Shown here: in pieces, positions 37,001-51,500 of the stretch
Layout: each line of letters begins with the position of its first letter
How positions within the stretch are numbered: the first letter of the stretch is position 1
Source: Chinchilla lanigera
Lineage: Eukaryota > Chordata > Mammalia > Rodentia > Chinchillidae
Direction of reading: 5' to 3'
DNA: 64,000 nt
Assembly: GCF_000276665.1 (NCBI RefSeq)
Contig: NW_004955483.1
Coordinates: forward strand, 7,754,133-7,818,132
The notes under the pieces: generated by a model
Told to the model about the DNA's origin: nothing
What the model saw: the letters and a program-made list of their open reading frames with translations, nothing else
Databases searched by the model: none
Program-made: the position numbers and the translations under genes

Positions 37001-39542
37001 CTGAACCATAAACAGAAATCAACAGCATCACATGACACAGAACGCTTGCCTGGAGAAAAGCATTATTACTGACAAGCCAAGGCTTTTAGCTAAAAAAGAG
37101 AAAGTGAGATCCCGAAACACAGTAAGCAGAAAAAGAAGCTTCAACATTTGAAATCTGTATATTCGGCCACTTAACATCTGTATCATTTTATCCCGAGTAC
37201 CACAGGGGTACAAGTGACAGAACAGAGTGTTCTCTGGAACACCATCCCCCAAACATACTTCCACCAAAGGCTGGAGATCTGGCGCACATATTCAGTCCTC
37301 TACACGCTTGCCTCCGAAAGAGATCCTCATGGGCCCAGCTGCCTTGAAGGTAGGAACCCAGTTAATAGTCTGGCTAAACCAGAAGGAAAACAGAATGATT
37401 TGTTTTTCATTTATAAAGCATGTGAGGTATACAAAAAGTGGAATCCTCATCCAGAATATCACTCATTTAAAATTACAATTGGTCTCAAATATCAAGTATA
37501 ATTTAAGGGGATATGGCAAATAAAACAAATTTAAAGTAAAAAACATTTCTTACAACCTGAATTTTGAACTTCCAGAATCTAAAATATCTATTTTTACCTT
37601 TCCAGTTTATATCTTTTCTTAAAACACTGAGACCAAGCTGATTGAGATTCATACTCACAGGGGCTGGGGATTTAGCTCAGTGGCAAAGCGCCTGCCTGGC
37701 AAGCGCAGGGTTGTGAGTTCGATTCCTGGTACCGGAAGAAAAACGAAAAACAAACAAAAAAAAAAGAGATTCATACTCACAGATGTCATCCTAAACAAGG
37801 TATGTAATTTTCAGTTAATAACGCCAAGCCTGCAGTGGCCAGCAGGTACCCCGTGTCAACTAAACCCTTACTCACTGAGTGTGTTAGATACTGGAGCGCT
37901 AAACAAATTGCTTGTTGAGTTAAAGCAAAACAAACAACAAAAACAAAGAGCTGAAAAAAAGCATGGTGACACAACCATGAATTAAGGCTATAATTCTGAT
38001 ATAACCAACTGGCACTATCCAAAACTTAGAAAAACTGGAATTGGAATAAGGCTTTTCCCCAATCCTTCCCACCACCTTTTAACCCTGAGGTTAACACCTC
38101 GCCCTGACACAGAGCTGAATGAAACGACTTGAATGTGTGAAGACATGCTACATGAATAGAAAGGAAAAGCAATAACTGGGTGTTTCTTTGACTTAGGAAG
38201 CGGACATTCATTGATAAAACAGTAGCAGTACTGCAGAATGAGAGAATGAGAGAGTTAGTTAGGAAACACTATTGAGTAGTTTTATTCTTTTAATTCAAAA
38301 AGACAAAAGCAGTATAATTATGGTTAGCAGAGTAACTTGGCCCCCCAAAGATATTTATGGCCTAAGTACCTGTGAATGCATTCCCTTAAATAGCAAAGGA
38401 GACTCTGCAAGAGTGATTAAATTAAGGGCCTTGATATAAGTGAGATTGTTCTTTTTGGGGGGGAGTTTTTTTCCAGTACCGGATATCGAATTCACAACCT
38501 TGTGTTTGCCAGGCAGGCGCTGTGCTGCTGAGCTAAATCCCCAGCCCCAAGCGAGATTGTTCTCTATTCTATCCAGATGGACCCAACCTAATCACATGTG
38601 TCTAAGGGCACAGAACTTTTCCAAGCTGTGACTGAAGGGGTGAACTAGGGAAAAAGGGTAGGAGAGATGCAATATTGCCGACTTTGAAGATGGAAGAAGG
38701 GAGCCACCAACACAGCTATGCAGGCAGAGTCTGGAAAGTGCAAAGAACAAGGAAATGGATTCTTCTCCAGAGTCTACAGACAAGAAAGCAGCCCTGTCAA
38801 CACCTTGATTTTAACTCAGCAAGACCTATGATAGACTTCTCATGCATAGAAATGTAAGATAATAATAAACTTGCGTTGAGCCATGAAGTTTGCAATATAT
38901 GGCTAGAGCAGGAATATAAAACTAATATACTAGCAGGTCTTTATATAATAAAGATTAATTCCCCCAAAGCATGGAATGTCCCTAAAACAAAAGCTTATAT
39001 TTAAAACTAAAGTGACACGCGTAAAGCAACCAAAAAGAGGATTTATAGTTATCTGTAGTAGCAGGCTCAGGAAGTCTCATTAAGAAAAATAAATGATTTC
39101 TCCAGGACAAAAATAGGCTCGGTCTTTGAAATGGAAGGACTGTAGGGTCCCGGCTCTGATGCAGACGAGGTATGGGAAAGACCATGTGATCCACCTCTTC
39201 CGGGGGCACTCACATCCAGGTTCTGGAGGCAGTACCAGCAAAACGTGTGCTTGCAGTTCTTGCACATCATCTGAGCACAGCCTTCATTGCGTTCAATGTA
39301 AACACGGCAAACTGGGCATTGCTTAATGGGGGCTTCTGCACCTGTCCCAAACAGTGCCCTAGAAACAAAAGGAAAGGAAACTGTAGTCAACCCATTGTCA
39401 TCCACTGAAGTCCCAGTGCTCTAGGAAGTTAGGTAATCAGTGCGTTTATCTGTACCTCATTCATTTCCCCAAGAAAAGGGTGGAGGTAAAAATAGTAGAG
39501 ACACAGACTATTAGCAGTTCAAAAAACTCAAAACAAGAACCT

Positions 39543-39581
<39 letters not shown>

Positions 39582-42500
39582 GGCTTTCAGTGAATTATGT
39601 AATTACACTTTCCACCAATGATTTAACTCACTGCTTTGTCAAATTAATATTTCACTCCCTGAGCACACACTGCCTGAAGAAGAAATACAGTAGAATCAGT
39701 CATACCACAGAGCAACTAGCTCAGCATGCAACTGGGGTATGCTCTATCGTCTCGCTATTTCATAATGGGCAGAGTGAGAGTCGATAATCAACACTTTAAG
39801 ATCAATGCCCGTATTGAAAAGAGCTGCACCTAACAGATGAATGGGTCAGTAGAGGTGCACAGTGTAAGGGGCACAGAAAATAAGGAGTGGCGCAAAGTGG
39901 GGTGAGCAGGAGCCATGGCTCTAGGTTACACTTTAGTTACTGTTCATCAGAATTACTACCCAGCACATGGACATAGCTAATTCTCCAAGTGTTTTCAAAG
40001 ACATGGCCAGATTTCATACTGAGGATAATTTTACATAGTGAGGGGACAGGCTCTGTTTTAATCATCCTTTTTTTGATAAAGAAACAGATTCACCAAGCCT
40101 AACTGTCTTGTATGAGGACACATAGATGTCAAGTGATAAGGTCAGAACGCAAATCTGCAAAAGTTCCTCTCCTCCTGAGTTCTTTACACTGCCCTTGATA
40201 CCTAGGGATCCCACTGCCATGGCAGTAAGAATGTGGAAGGCGCTGGTTTGCATCTGACCATCTGGTTCTGCATTCAATCTGTTTTTTTTTTTTTTTTTTT
40301 TTTTTTGCCTGTTTGTTTTGTTTGAGATTTAAACCCAACACAGCCAGGTCACACACTTATTCCTGAAGAACTGGCTCTGCACACTCCTAGGCCACCAGGT
40401 GATTAAGCCAACTGGACTGTAACACTGGTATTTTGTTCTTGAGATGCAGAACAACCATAGCCTCAAGCAAAGCAAGGGATCAAACACAAAGGTCCCTTAC
40501 TCTGGCCCTGCTGCTGCCACCATAAAAATGCTCTGGACAAAAAGGAGAGATTTAATTGCTTCTCATCACAGCAAAATCTCAACACTGGCACCATCTTTTC
40601 TGAAGATAAGGTATTAAGAATCTCTCTTCCTATATTCCCCAAGAACACGTGTTTTTTGTATTGTTGTGTTCTTTCTGCTGTGACTGGCATACCCCATCAG
40701 GTGGTAGCTTAATTAAGTGGAAAACATCATTTCTGTTTCATTTTGCAAGCAGGAAGAATGAGATACATTGATATTAGGCAGACTGGGTAGCTAAGCAAAT
40801 AGCTGTGGACAAAGCCATGACTTCCTGCTGAGAACCCATAAAGCCCAGGATGTCTCTATCTAAAGAGAAAGTAAAACTCACACAAACCCTACTTTCAGCA
40901 ATATCTGAAAGATTCTGCTGAGACAAATAAAGAAATCCCTTTAGAATTGCTTTTTTGTAGTTATTCTTTGTTAACAAATTATCAATTCTGGGCGCTTCTC
41001 TGTGAAGTTCTGAAGGAAAATAATATCTACACATCATCGTGAGATAACTCTTCCAAAGCAACATATGTTGAGTTTCCAAGAACATCTGTAATTTCAAAGC
41101 CACTTTCCTTTCTTACCCATGTTCTGTGGGCAGGACAACAGGCTGACTCTCTCGACAGGAGACCTCCGCGTGCCAAGCGTCCTTGCAACATGAGCAGAAT
41201 TTCAGGTGGCAAGAAGGGCACTCCACCAACACAGGCTGGCCTGGATCGCTAGTGGCAACCGGACACACGGTCTGACAGTCTGCAACAGGACACCACGTTC
41301 GATGGGGGTCCAGGTGAACTTCTAAAACACAAAGAAAAGAAATATGATGATCTAGTTGCCTCCAGTTCAAGCTTGAAGTTTTCTCCTCTTCACTTAGTTC
41401 TATGGACTAATCTTTATGGAAGTATAATACAACCAAAGGTGACAATGCTACAGCTATTCTTCATAACAGAGTAATAGATCCAAACATACAATCCACAAAG
41501 TCACACAGCCTTGCCACATCTCTCAGAGTAAGTACTAATGGGCTAGGTCACCACTGTCTTTACGAGCAGAGAAGGAATGTTCTTTTCACACAAAAACTTC
41601 AAGACTAGGATATTTCTTGCCTTGGGGCACTCAAAATAGGCAGAAATCTGAGGAGCTTTATACAATTATTCAGGTATAGTCTTGGAAGAAAAATGGGCAT
41701 GAAGAATCTGCCGAAGCAAAAAAAATCTGCAAGCGTAAAAAAAAAGTATTTTTCACAAAAGATTTTGTCCTTTAGGGCATTGAGAAATAGGAAGTGAGGT
41801 TTCTTCTGTTGTGTAGCAGTAAACAGAACAACAAGGAAGAATCAAAATTTAGAGACCAAAAAGCATCTGGTACGACTTAGTAAAAAATCATATTACTTGT
41901 CAATGTGGGTGTTTTGTTGTCCTACCAATGTGCTAGTCAGGAACAATTTGTAAAGGACTCACATGCCTAAAACAAGAAGCAGAGACTTTCAAAGACCATA
42001 TAATAGTAGCTACACATAACATTGGTAAGATCCATATGGCACGCAAGGAAGAAAAGAGGATTACAGGGTGGACAACCATATACTCAACTCTCTGTAAATC
42101 TTGCTTAATTTCTCCTTTCCTGTAAATTACAGATCTCATGTCCTCTTTGTATGGTATGACTTTTCAGGAAACATATTATGTGAAAAATGCCGCTATTTAA
42201 GAGGTGGCCATAATTTTCTTTTCTGTGAACCAAGGTGATGAGATTCTAGTTTTAGACTTCCCGGGGCTTGTGATTTTTACAGATTTATACATAAGAGCCA
42301 AATCAATCCTAAGGGTCACACAAAAAAATTAAAGTATTAAGTATGAATTCAATTTTTAAAGGTAATTATTTTATACATTCAACATCAGGGAGAAAAGGGG
42401 GAACTGCACAAATAAACAGTGTCTCCACTGGTGTCTTACCTAGACATGGCAATCAACAGATCTATCCATATCACAGCTTTTCATATGAAATAGCATCCTT

Positions 42501-45500
42501 AAATATCTTATCTAGTAATTCTGGAGAATGGAGTTAGAGAACAGTGTGCCTTTGACATGCTCATAATCAGAGTTATCCTGCTATTCACAAGTCCTCAGAC
42601 CTCAAGAGAGATGGACCTTATAAGATCTTTCAAACTTTGAAAAGCCAAGGGAACAGTGACCCATATAAAACGCAATTTCTTGGCCTTTTATTTCCACATC
42701 CTTTATTATTTTTTTCCAAGCCATTATAACTGCTTCACAAATAGCCTGAAGAAATAGACTGGTAGGTAAAATTACTGTTAAGAATCCCCACATCAGGCAG
42801 GTGCTGTACCACTGAACTACAATCCCCTAGAGCCCCCACTTCAAATATCTACTTACCACCCATTCTAAGTCAGAGATCTTTTAAAAGCTTGATGAAAAAG
42901 AAGGGAAAGGAAAGTTAAAATATATATTATGATGAAAATTGACAGCATCCCCAACAATCACCTTAAAAAGGCAGAAGGACAAAACTGTAATCAGTTAAAA
43001 TTACTCGGCATGAGGTCTGACTTGTTTCTACCAGTGTATTGTCTAAGATTTCTGGGGTGGCACATTGGAAGCAGAAACAATAAATAAAGAAACAACTATA
43101 GAATTTGATGAATAGCGACATTAGCTGGAGTGCAGCTGTGGCACACAATCCAATGCAAACTCAAGGGAGGACTCTGAGCCGCAGAACAGCAGCCTTCTGT
43201 ATTTACTGTATGACAGTCACACAAAGGGCCATGAAAGGAGCGTAGAGGAAGGGGAAGAAGAGCCATTACAGCTCTCTGCATAGTGATGTGGCACTAAGTG
43301 ACAGTGATGCATTCTGAAATGCATTGTTAGGTGATTTTCTCATTGCAAAGATATCAAATATATCATACACTTACATAAACTGAAATGGCTATGATGTACT
43401 AGGCAATAGAATTTTAAGGAATCACTATTGTATATGTGGTGTATCATTGGCCAAAAAGTGATCATGTGCCGTGTGTCTGTATTACCTTCACTAAAAGTCT
43501 TGTTTTGCTCAGATAGCTTATACAGCTTCTATGACCAAATGTGGAGACTTAAGGGAAGATAGATTTTGACTCCATCAAAATATAATTGGCTGCTCCTGGT
43601 GATTTTGTGGAATAGCTATTCAACATCTCTCCTAATCCCTTTCAATCTTCCTTGTTGGAACACCTATCACTACAGTCTGAGTATTACCGAGATCTGTTTT
43701 CCCAGACTTCCATGCAGTGAAGGCTTCGGCATATGACCCAGTGCTGACCAAGGGCAGGTAAGGAAAGAGCCCTCAAGGGCTCTCTGAGACAAGACCTCCT
43801 CCCTGATATGCCAGAAGAATTACTATTCTGTCTGCTTTTGAACACAGCTGTACGAAGTCACAATTCTCAGTGCACCTCAACAGTCTGGGAATTCAGAGGA
43901 AAAGCTAAATAATTTACAGAAATTGAGCTGCTAAAGTAACCAAAACCAGGAGAACCTGCCTAAGGATTTCTTGCATATCCTTTCTTCTCAAGCCATTTCT
44001 AGTCATACACACTGTTCCTTGCAACTGAAAGCATCTTAACTAATAAGCCTACCCCTCTAGTAATAATGATCAAGTTCTCAGTTCAAATAAGAACTATCCC
44101 TTCCCTGTGGCCTATATTTTTTCAGTAAAAGGATCACATCAGAGATGATCTTAATTGACCTTTCCAAACCAATGGTCTTATCATTCTAAATATGATGGGC
44201 ATAGGAATGTGTGCACTTAAAGAGAAACAAAATCAATATTCACATGCGTTATTCTGTAGAAGACCTCGTGCATCATTATAAAAATTTACAACTTTTTTAA
44301 ACGTTAATGCATTATTCTAGATCTATAAGGTTTTTCCATAGGTGAGGAAACACAATGAATTCCTATAGCTGAATACTATGTAGATTTTTTAAAATAATGT
44401 AAATCAATGCGACAATATGGAAAGACTTCTAAGATGTATGAAATTGAAGAAGTAGACTGCAAAAGAGTGTGTTTGAGCCATTTTTATAAAAATATATATA
44501 GAGAGAAATATTTTTAACACTTTTAGAAGAACATTGGAGAAAGAGGACAGCAGTTACCCTTGAGTAAAGGTCAGAGGTTGGGGAGGAAAAGAAGAATTTC
44601 CTTTTATTGTTAGTATCAATTTTATAAAAGTCAAAAGTACTATATAAATAACTTCTTAAAAACTGATTTTAAAAAGCTGGTTTTATTCTGGCATATGAAC
44701 AACACACTCATTAAACAATCCTAGAACTATGTTGTCCCCTGAAATTTATTTATATTTATAACACTGAAACATTCAAATTTCCTCTTGGTTTCATTTTTTT
44801 TTTTTTCATTTTCTGTTGATCCTTGTCACTAAAAACCCCCTCTCTTCTTCAGCAAGTTGTAGCTTATCTATCCTTAAAGCATCTACTTTTATTGTATGCC
44901 TGCTCATCTTAAGTGAGGGGGGAGTCACTTTATTTGTTGGTTTATTAATTGTTACTGTCTATCCATTTCATAGAGATGGATATTAATTGTTATTGCCTAT
45001 CCATTTCATAGAGATGGGCTTTATCTCTTTATATTATAGGCAGGGGAGGTTTGTTTTTTTTTGTTTTGTTTTGTTTTTGTTTCTTTTCCAGTACCAGGAA
45101 TCGAACTCACAACCTTGTGCTTGCCAGGCAGGCGCTGTGCCGCTGAACTAAATCCCCAGCCCCAGCAGGGGAGGTTTCTTATTTTATTTGTGGGCTCCTA
45201 TTTACTGACATAGTGATGGAATGCTACCTATTGATTTAAAGCAATAAGTTCTGGATTTTTTAAAAGCATAAGATATGCTGCCATGCAAACAAATGATCTG
45301 TAATAAACGCACCAACAGTAACACCTTAAATTGTCTTGCATTGCAATTTATTCTCCATGCTCTTTAAGTACTGTATAGCAAACTAAAACCAGCCAAAATC
45401 ATCCTGGTGTTAGATATACGTTATAAAGTAGATTAGACGATTGGCCTCTACACACTTTAATTAGGGTTCTCAAATTTGGAAAGGTATCAACTTGGCAAAA

Positions 45501-48500
45501 CATGAAACTTTCTTTGTAGCATTTCAACATTAAACCTCCTTTATGAAGTATCACTTAGAATAGCAACAACGGAAACTTTTTCCAACATTAAAACAAAAAA
45601 TAATAATTATCCCTCCCAGAACTCCATTGTCTCTCTAGAATTAACATCTACCTTACTTCCTACATTATTTCAGTCTTTGGAAGAACAATACGCATTCACT
45701 GATTCTTATTTCTTTCAGGCCGTTCCCTAAAAGTTACAAGTGGCAGCCCCAAGGCACATCCTGTTCATGTTTCTTAATCCCTTTTATGTGAAATATTCTT
45801 CTTGAGTATAGCTTTTTGTACCAGGAATCGAACTCAGGACCTTGCACTTGCTAGGCAGGAGCTTTTGCCACTGAGCTATGTTCCCAGCCTGAAATATTCT
45901 TCTTGTAGTTCTGCTTTCCATGTGTCAGGCACTGCCTGTTCCTTTTCTTCTCATAACTTTCCTTTCTCCTTTATCAACAGTGCAGCTTCCTTTGCTCCCA
46001 TCCATGGATGGTGTCTATGACTCAACCCTAGACTTCTCAGTATATTTTCTTATAGGGCTTATGTCATAACTAAGCCTCAGTTCTCACATTAATTTGGATT
46101 ATTCCAAATGCATTCTGCCTCTAATGATTATAAGACGGAAAAGTAGGCCCCTGTCTAGTTTTTATTGTTCATTCAACAAATGATTGATTTCAAGTAATTG
46201 TTAGAGACCTGAGTATATGAAATTGAAAAATAGAGATTTCCTTCCTCAGAAATCTCACAGTATAAAAAGGGAAAGGGATGTTTAAAACAAATCCAGTGTC
46301 CAAAACACACACACACAACCAGGCAATGCAAATAAAAGTGCATCACACAGATAACAGCAATGAAATTGTTAATAAATGTCTGTGAGCAGCTGTTGGGGCA
46401 GAGATAAGGAACATTTAATAATTATTTACAGAAAGCTTTCATGCTTTTTTATCCAAGTATCCACAATGACATTCCGCTCTTAATCAACTTTAAAATCGGA
46501 AGGTAAAACTAGTTCCTCCTAATCACAGAACAAAGCAGATAACACATGCTGAGATGAAACACAAAGCGATTAAGTGAGAAAGAAAAAACTACCACATAAA
46601 CAGAGATTTAAAAAGAAAAAGTCCCCAAGGTAGCAAATCTGCAGGCAACCAGCATGGGGAAGGGCTAACAGGGACAGAACAGCCTCTTTCCTGATATTTG
46701 AATTAATATTCTGTACTTGAAAGAAACACCAAGCAAGGTCATTGTAGGGATGTCCTGAAGCAGGCACTTGATAGCTCACAAATACCAACTGCATTTCTTC
46801 CCCATGCCAAGTTCAGGGACATTATACACTTTTTTTTTTTTTTTTTTTGTCTTTTTGAGACAGGGTCTCACTATGCAGTTCAGGCTGGCCTTGAGCTCAC
46901 TTTGTAGCCCAGGCTGGTATCAAACTCGCAACGATCCTCCTGCCTCAGCCTCCTGAGAGCTGGGATTACAGGTGTGCACCACCACGCCCAGCAACATATA
47001 CAATTTGAACTAAACCATGGTGAAAGTATTCACACCCTAGAAACTGGCAAATACCGTAGTATTTGTAAATCAGCTGCTTTTTCTCTCCCAGAAAGACTGT
47101 TTACCAACACATCATGGAACACAGGCCAAATTGAGAGTAAAGATATTAACATATAAAATCTACATCCATGCGCGAGTTCAAGGCCAGCCTCGACTACACA
47201 GTGAGCGCAAGACCAGCCTGAGCTACATAACAAGACCCTGTCTCAAAATAACAAAAGCAAAAACAAATCTCCATCTTCCACAGACGAGTGAGGAACACAG
47301 AGTGAGAAAATGAAGACTAGACCTTGCACAGCATCAAAGGAAGAGAAACCAAACAGGAACAGTCATATTTGTTGACCAGTCTTGTTTCTGCGTCTTAACC
47401 ACCCGACATGCAGATGGGTACACACACCTGAAGTAAAACACAGACGCACGTGCACGCTTTTCTACAGAGTAGATGGTGTTTGGTTATACATACTAATTTC
47501 TTGTTCATTAATTGCTGGCTACACATCTCTCTGGGCTTTGTGATTCCAGTGACGTACCAGGTCCTTGCTGGGTGTTCCCTTCAAGTACTCCAATCCAGTG
47601 ATGTACAGCAGAGCACAGGCTGTTTCCCCCATACAGAATCACAGTATGTGAAGGTCAGGGTTTCCGGATCTCCCCAGCAGACTTTCAAGCATCCCTCACA
47701 GCACCCATCAGCACACACTGTACATTCTTGTCCACCCTAGAGCCAAGATCTTTCCTTTCTCCAGAGGGTAGGGGGGAAAACAAAACCAGGTGTCTATGAA
47801 TTCAAACCAATTACTGCTTTTGGAGTCCTCCTCCTACCATCAAGTCTTCTTTTAAGTAGAGTAAATGAAAAAAGCAAGCACTGCTAGCTAGAATCTGACA
47901 TGATGAAACTTAAAGAAATACCCACCTGTACACGAGAGCATCTACAAAAGCAATAGGGCAACAGGATGGCTTTTATTTCTGGAAGCTTTTCTGTGGGATA
48001 TAGATTGTTTTTTAACCTGGATATGTGAATTTGTCTTAAAGCTTCTAAATACTGCCCTGGTTATGGAAAACATACTTGTCAAAGGAGTTGTGACATATTT
48101 TCTTGATAATGTACTGAAAGAGTAATTAACAGTTCTGGTGGAAACTGACAAGTCAGCCGAATTCCTGAGAGTCTTCTTGGTTAAAATGTGGAGCTAATCT
48201 GAGTAGGTTATGGGAAGTTTAAGAGTGAACATTCGAACTAGTAAATGACCTGATTTCTCTTCCTAGGATATGGGGACAGGGCTGAATAGAAGTACGCACT
48301 CTACTCACACACAGGTTTTTTGTTGTTTTTGTTTTTGTTTGGTACTGGGAATCGAACTCATAACCTTGTGCTTGCCAGGCAGGCACTGTGCCACTGAGCT
48401 AAATCCCCAGCACACACACAGGTCTTTTATAGACATTCATGAATGGCATTTTTTAATGAGAGGCAAAGGTGTATTGGTGCCTCAGGGCCTGAGGGCAAAG

Positions 48501-51500
48501 AATATTTACATACTTGCTTTTATTTTCTACCTTCTCTGTTTTTGATTCAAAGCAATGACCCTTCAGCCCAAATGCACACTTTCTATTTTTTCAACTGGGT
48601 AACTACTAATTTGTTTAGAACTGTGAGAGATAAACCTTTGAAATTTTATATTCATGAGAAAGAAGTAGGTGACACTGAACAAACATTAGTCCCACTTTTT
48701 AGGCTTATTTTCCTTTTCTTTTTTTTCCCCCAGTACCAGGGATCGAACTCACAACCTTGCGCCTGCCAGGCAGGCGCTATGCCGCTGAGCTAAATCCCCA
48801 GCCCCTCTTATTTTTCATTTATACATTTTTTTAAAATCACACTTAAGCCTACAAATTAGAAGTATGAATCAGTAGCCAATGTATATAAAGTTTTGATCTG
48901 ATATCCACATTTTGTCCAAATAATGTAAAGATACAGATTTACACATGTGATAAAGCAGTCTGATTTTACAAAAACATAAAAACCAATGCAGAATTTAGAT
49001 TTCACTGAAGTTAGCAAGGACCCGCACAATACTGCAGTATGGTTCTACCACTTAGAAGAGCGACTGACTGTTTCACCCAAAATGTTTTCTCTCCCTATAA
49101 AATGGAATGATCAGTGTTGGACAGACCCTGTCAACAACAAATTTAATCAGTTCCTGATATATAGTGAGTGCTCCACAAAAATTAGTAAATTTGTCTCCAT
49201 TTGCTCTAATTCTCAACTTGAAGTTCCTTGAAAGGAGACTCACAAAAGCTATATTCTTTATTGTGGTGTTTTTCCAACAAGGGAATGAGAAATCAATTTA
49301 ATGAGTTGTAAGCAGCAATTTTAAAAATTAAGTAGATTAGCAAAAAACAGAGCACATCCCTTATGCTGTTATATACTCATAATACCTAAAACAGTATAAA
49401 TGTTATGGAAACAGTTGTACTATATTGTTTAGAAAACGAGAAAAAACATGTTCAGAATAGACGCAATTTTTTTCAAATGTTTTCATTTTGTGTTTGGTTA
49501 ATGGATGCAGAACCTGCGGATGAGGAGGGCCAACTATTAAATATATTTGTTATTCAAATACTTCACAAAATACAGTGGCCTTCCCAAAGTGGCATGCTAT
49601 AAGCATCTACTAAATGATTTTTGAATGTGTGCAATTTGGGAGATATTTCGTAAAGCTCAGATTCAGTATTCTTAGTTTCTCCCTACTTTGCTATTACAAA
49701 GAGCTCCTCCGGTGGCTTTGAATCTCCAATACCCTTTTCCGTTTCTCACGCTCAGCTACTGACCTTCCTTATTTTATCTGGGAGAAAGGGACAATTAGAA
49801 GAGAACTCAGGCATATCTAACCTACTAATCCGCCTGCACCAGGCCCAGGTTCTTCCCATCTCTCCTGATAGAGCCTTCCCCTATAAATCTAGGCCCTGCA
49901 TCCCACACTGATCCACCCCCTCACATTTCCAAGGATTTTTTGTCTGCAGTTATCTTCTTGCCCTCTCCCAACCCTCTCTCCTGGATAATTAAGTGGAAAG
50001 AAGGAAGAGAAGGGGAGTGAAAGGGAAGGAAAGGAAGGAAAAGAAGGGAAGGAAGGGAGAAGGGAAAAAACCTGCGACGGTCACTGGAGTCCTATCTACC
50101 ACCAATATTCAGTCCTTCTCTCTCTCAATCTCTCAGTAGCACCTAGCCCAGTTGATTCTCCCTCTTCTTTAAACACTCCCTTCGCCTGTCTTTCCACTTA
50201 ATGTTTGTGGTCAGGCTTTGTCAGTCTCCTCTGCTGGGTCTACCACTTCTTCACCTCTAAAACCTTTAGTGCCCCGGTGCCCAGTCCTGGTCCTTTTTTT
50301 TTCTTTTTTTTTTTTGATACTGGGGATTGAACTCAGGACCTTGCACTTGGCATTTAGGTGCTTGTGCCGCTGAGCTATATCCCCGGGCCCCTGGTCCTGT
50401 CTTTTATCCACACTCTATTCCTAAATGAGTTCAGTGTTATGGATACTAACCCAACCTCCATGCTGATGACTCCACAGCCCATCTCACTGGTCCTGACTCC
50501 ATGCATACCTCCGCACCAATCCATCCAAATCACCTCTACTCGGGAAAAGCTGACGGTTCCATCTTCCAAATGGACTCCAACGCTGGTGACTTTCAGCACT
50601 TGCCCTTCTAATATACCATCTGGTGCCATCATGGATTAGATGACGGCAAGACCTCCTAAGGTTACAATAGCTTCCTAATGGATTTCTCTGCTGCTGCTTT
50701 GTTCCAACACTATCTATTCATCCTATGGCAGCCAGAGCATCTTCCAAAAATGGAAATGATATCATGACACTCCCCTGATAAAAACCTGCCAGTGACTTCT
50801 CATCCCTCTTTGTCTTTATCACAGCCTACGAGGTCAGACCCCAGAGTACAATTCTCCAACTATTTTCTGTGCTTCTCTCCTCTGTTCACCCAGCTCTATC
50901 ACAATAGCCTCCTAGCTGCTTCTGAAAGAGCCAGGCTTGTTCCTGGCTTAGGCCTTGGTACTTACCCTTCACTTTGCCTCAGATGCTCGCCCCAGGGTAT
51001 TCATATGCTCGCATCAGAGCTAGCCCCTACTCAGATGGAAGCTCTGCAGAGAGGCCTCCATGACAATCCTACCCAGAGTATCTTCCCTGCCTGTCTCTTT
51101 CCCCTGATCCTCTCCTATGTATATAAGTATATCACTCTCTAATACTACTTCCTCTGTCTAGCCTGCTCTCTTGCTCAGTACACACCAAAATCTTTTAGGG
51201 CAGGCATCTGTCTTGATAATTACTATCTAGGATAAAGTTCCTAAACTGCAGCACTACTGACAGTTTGGATAATTCTCAGTGCTGGAGGCTTCTTTGAGCA
51301 TTAGACATTTGCCCTGGTCCCTGGGCTTTCCCCACCAGATGCCAACAGCATCCTTCTCCCCAAGCATGAAAACAAAAAAGATCCTATGGGAGAAAAATTC
51401 ACCCCTAGTTAACAACCCCTGACCAGTCAGATGTGCGGGCGGTTGCATTTGTTGAATAAATGATGAAGCACTATAAGAAGGAACAAAGTGTACCGCAGTG

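Larger units (their letters stand above)
34039..41116 (-). other. RNF144B: Three short RNF144B introns
   Basis: Introns at 34039-35468, 35559-39213 and 39359-41116. They hold two LTRs, three IDs, a TTTA repeat, a MIR and unassigned sequence. Confidence 0.9.
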
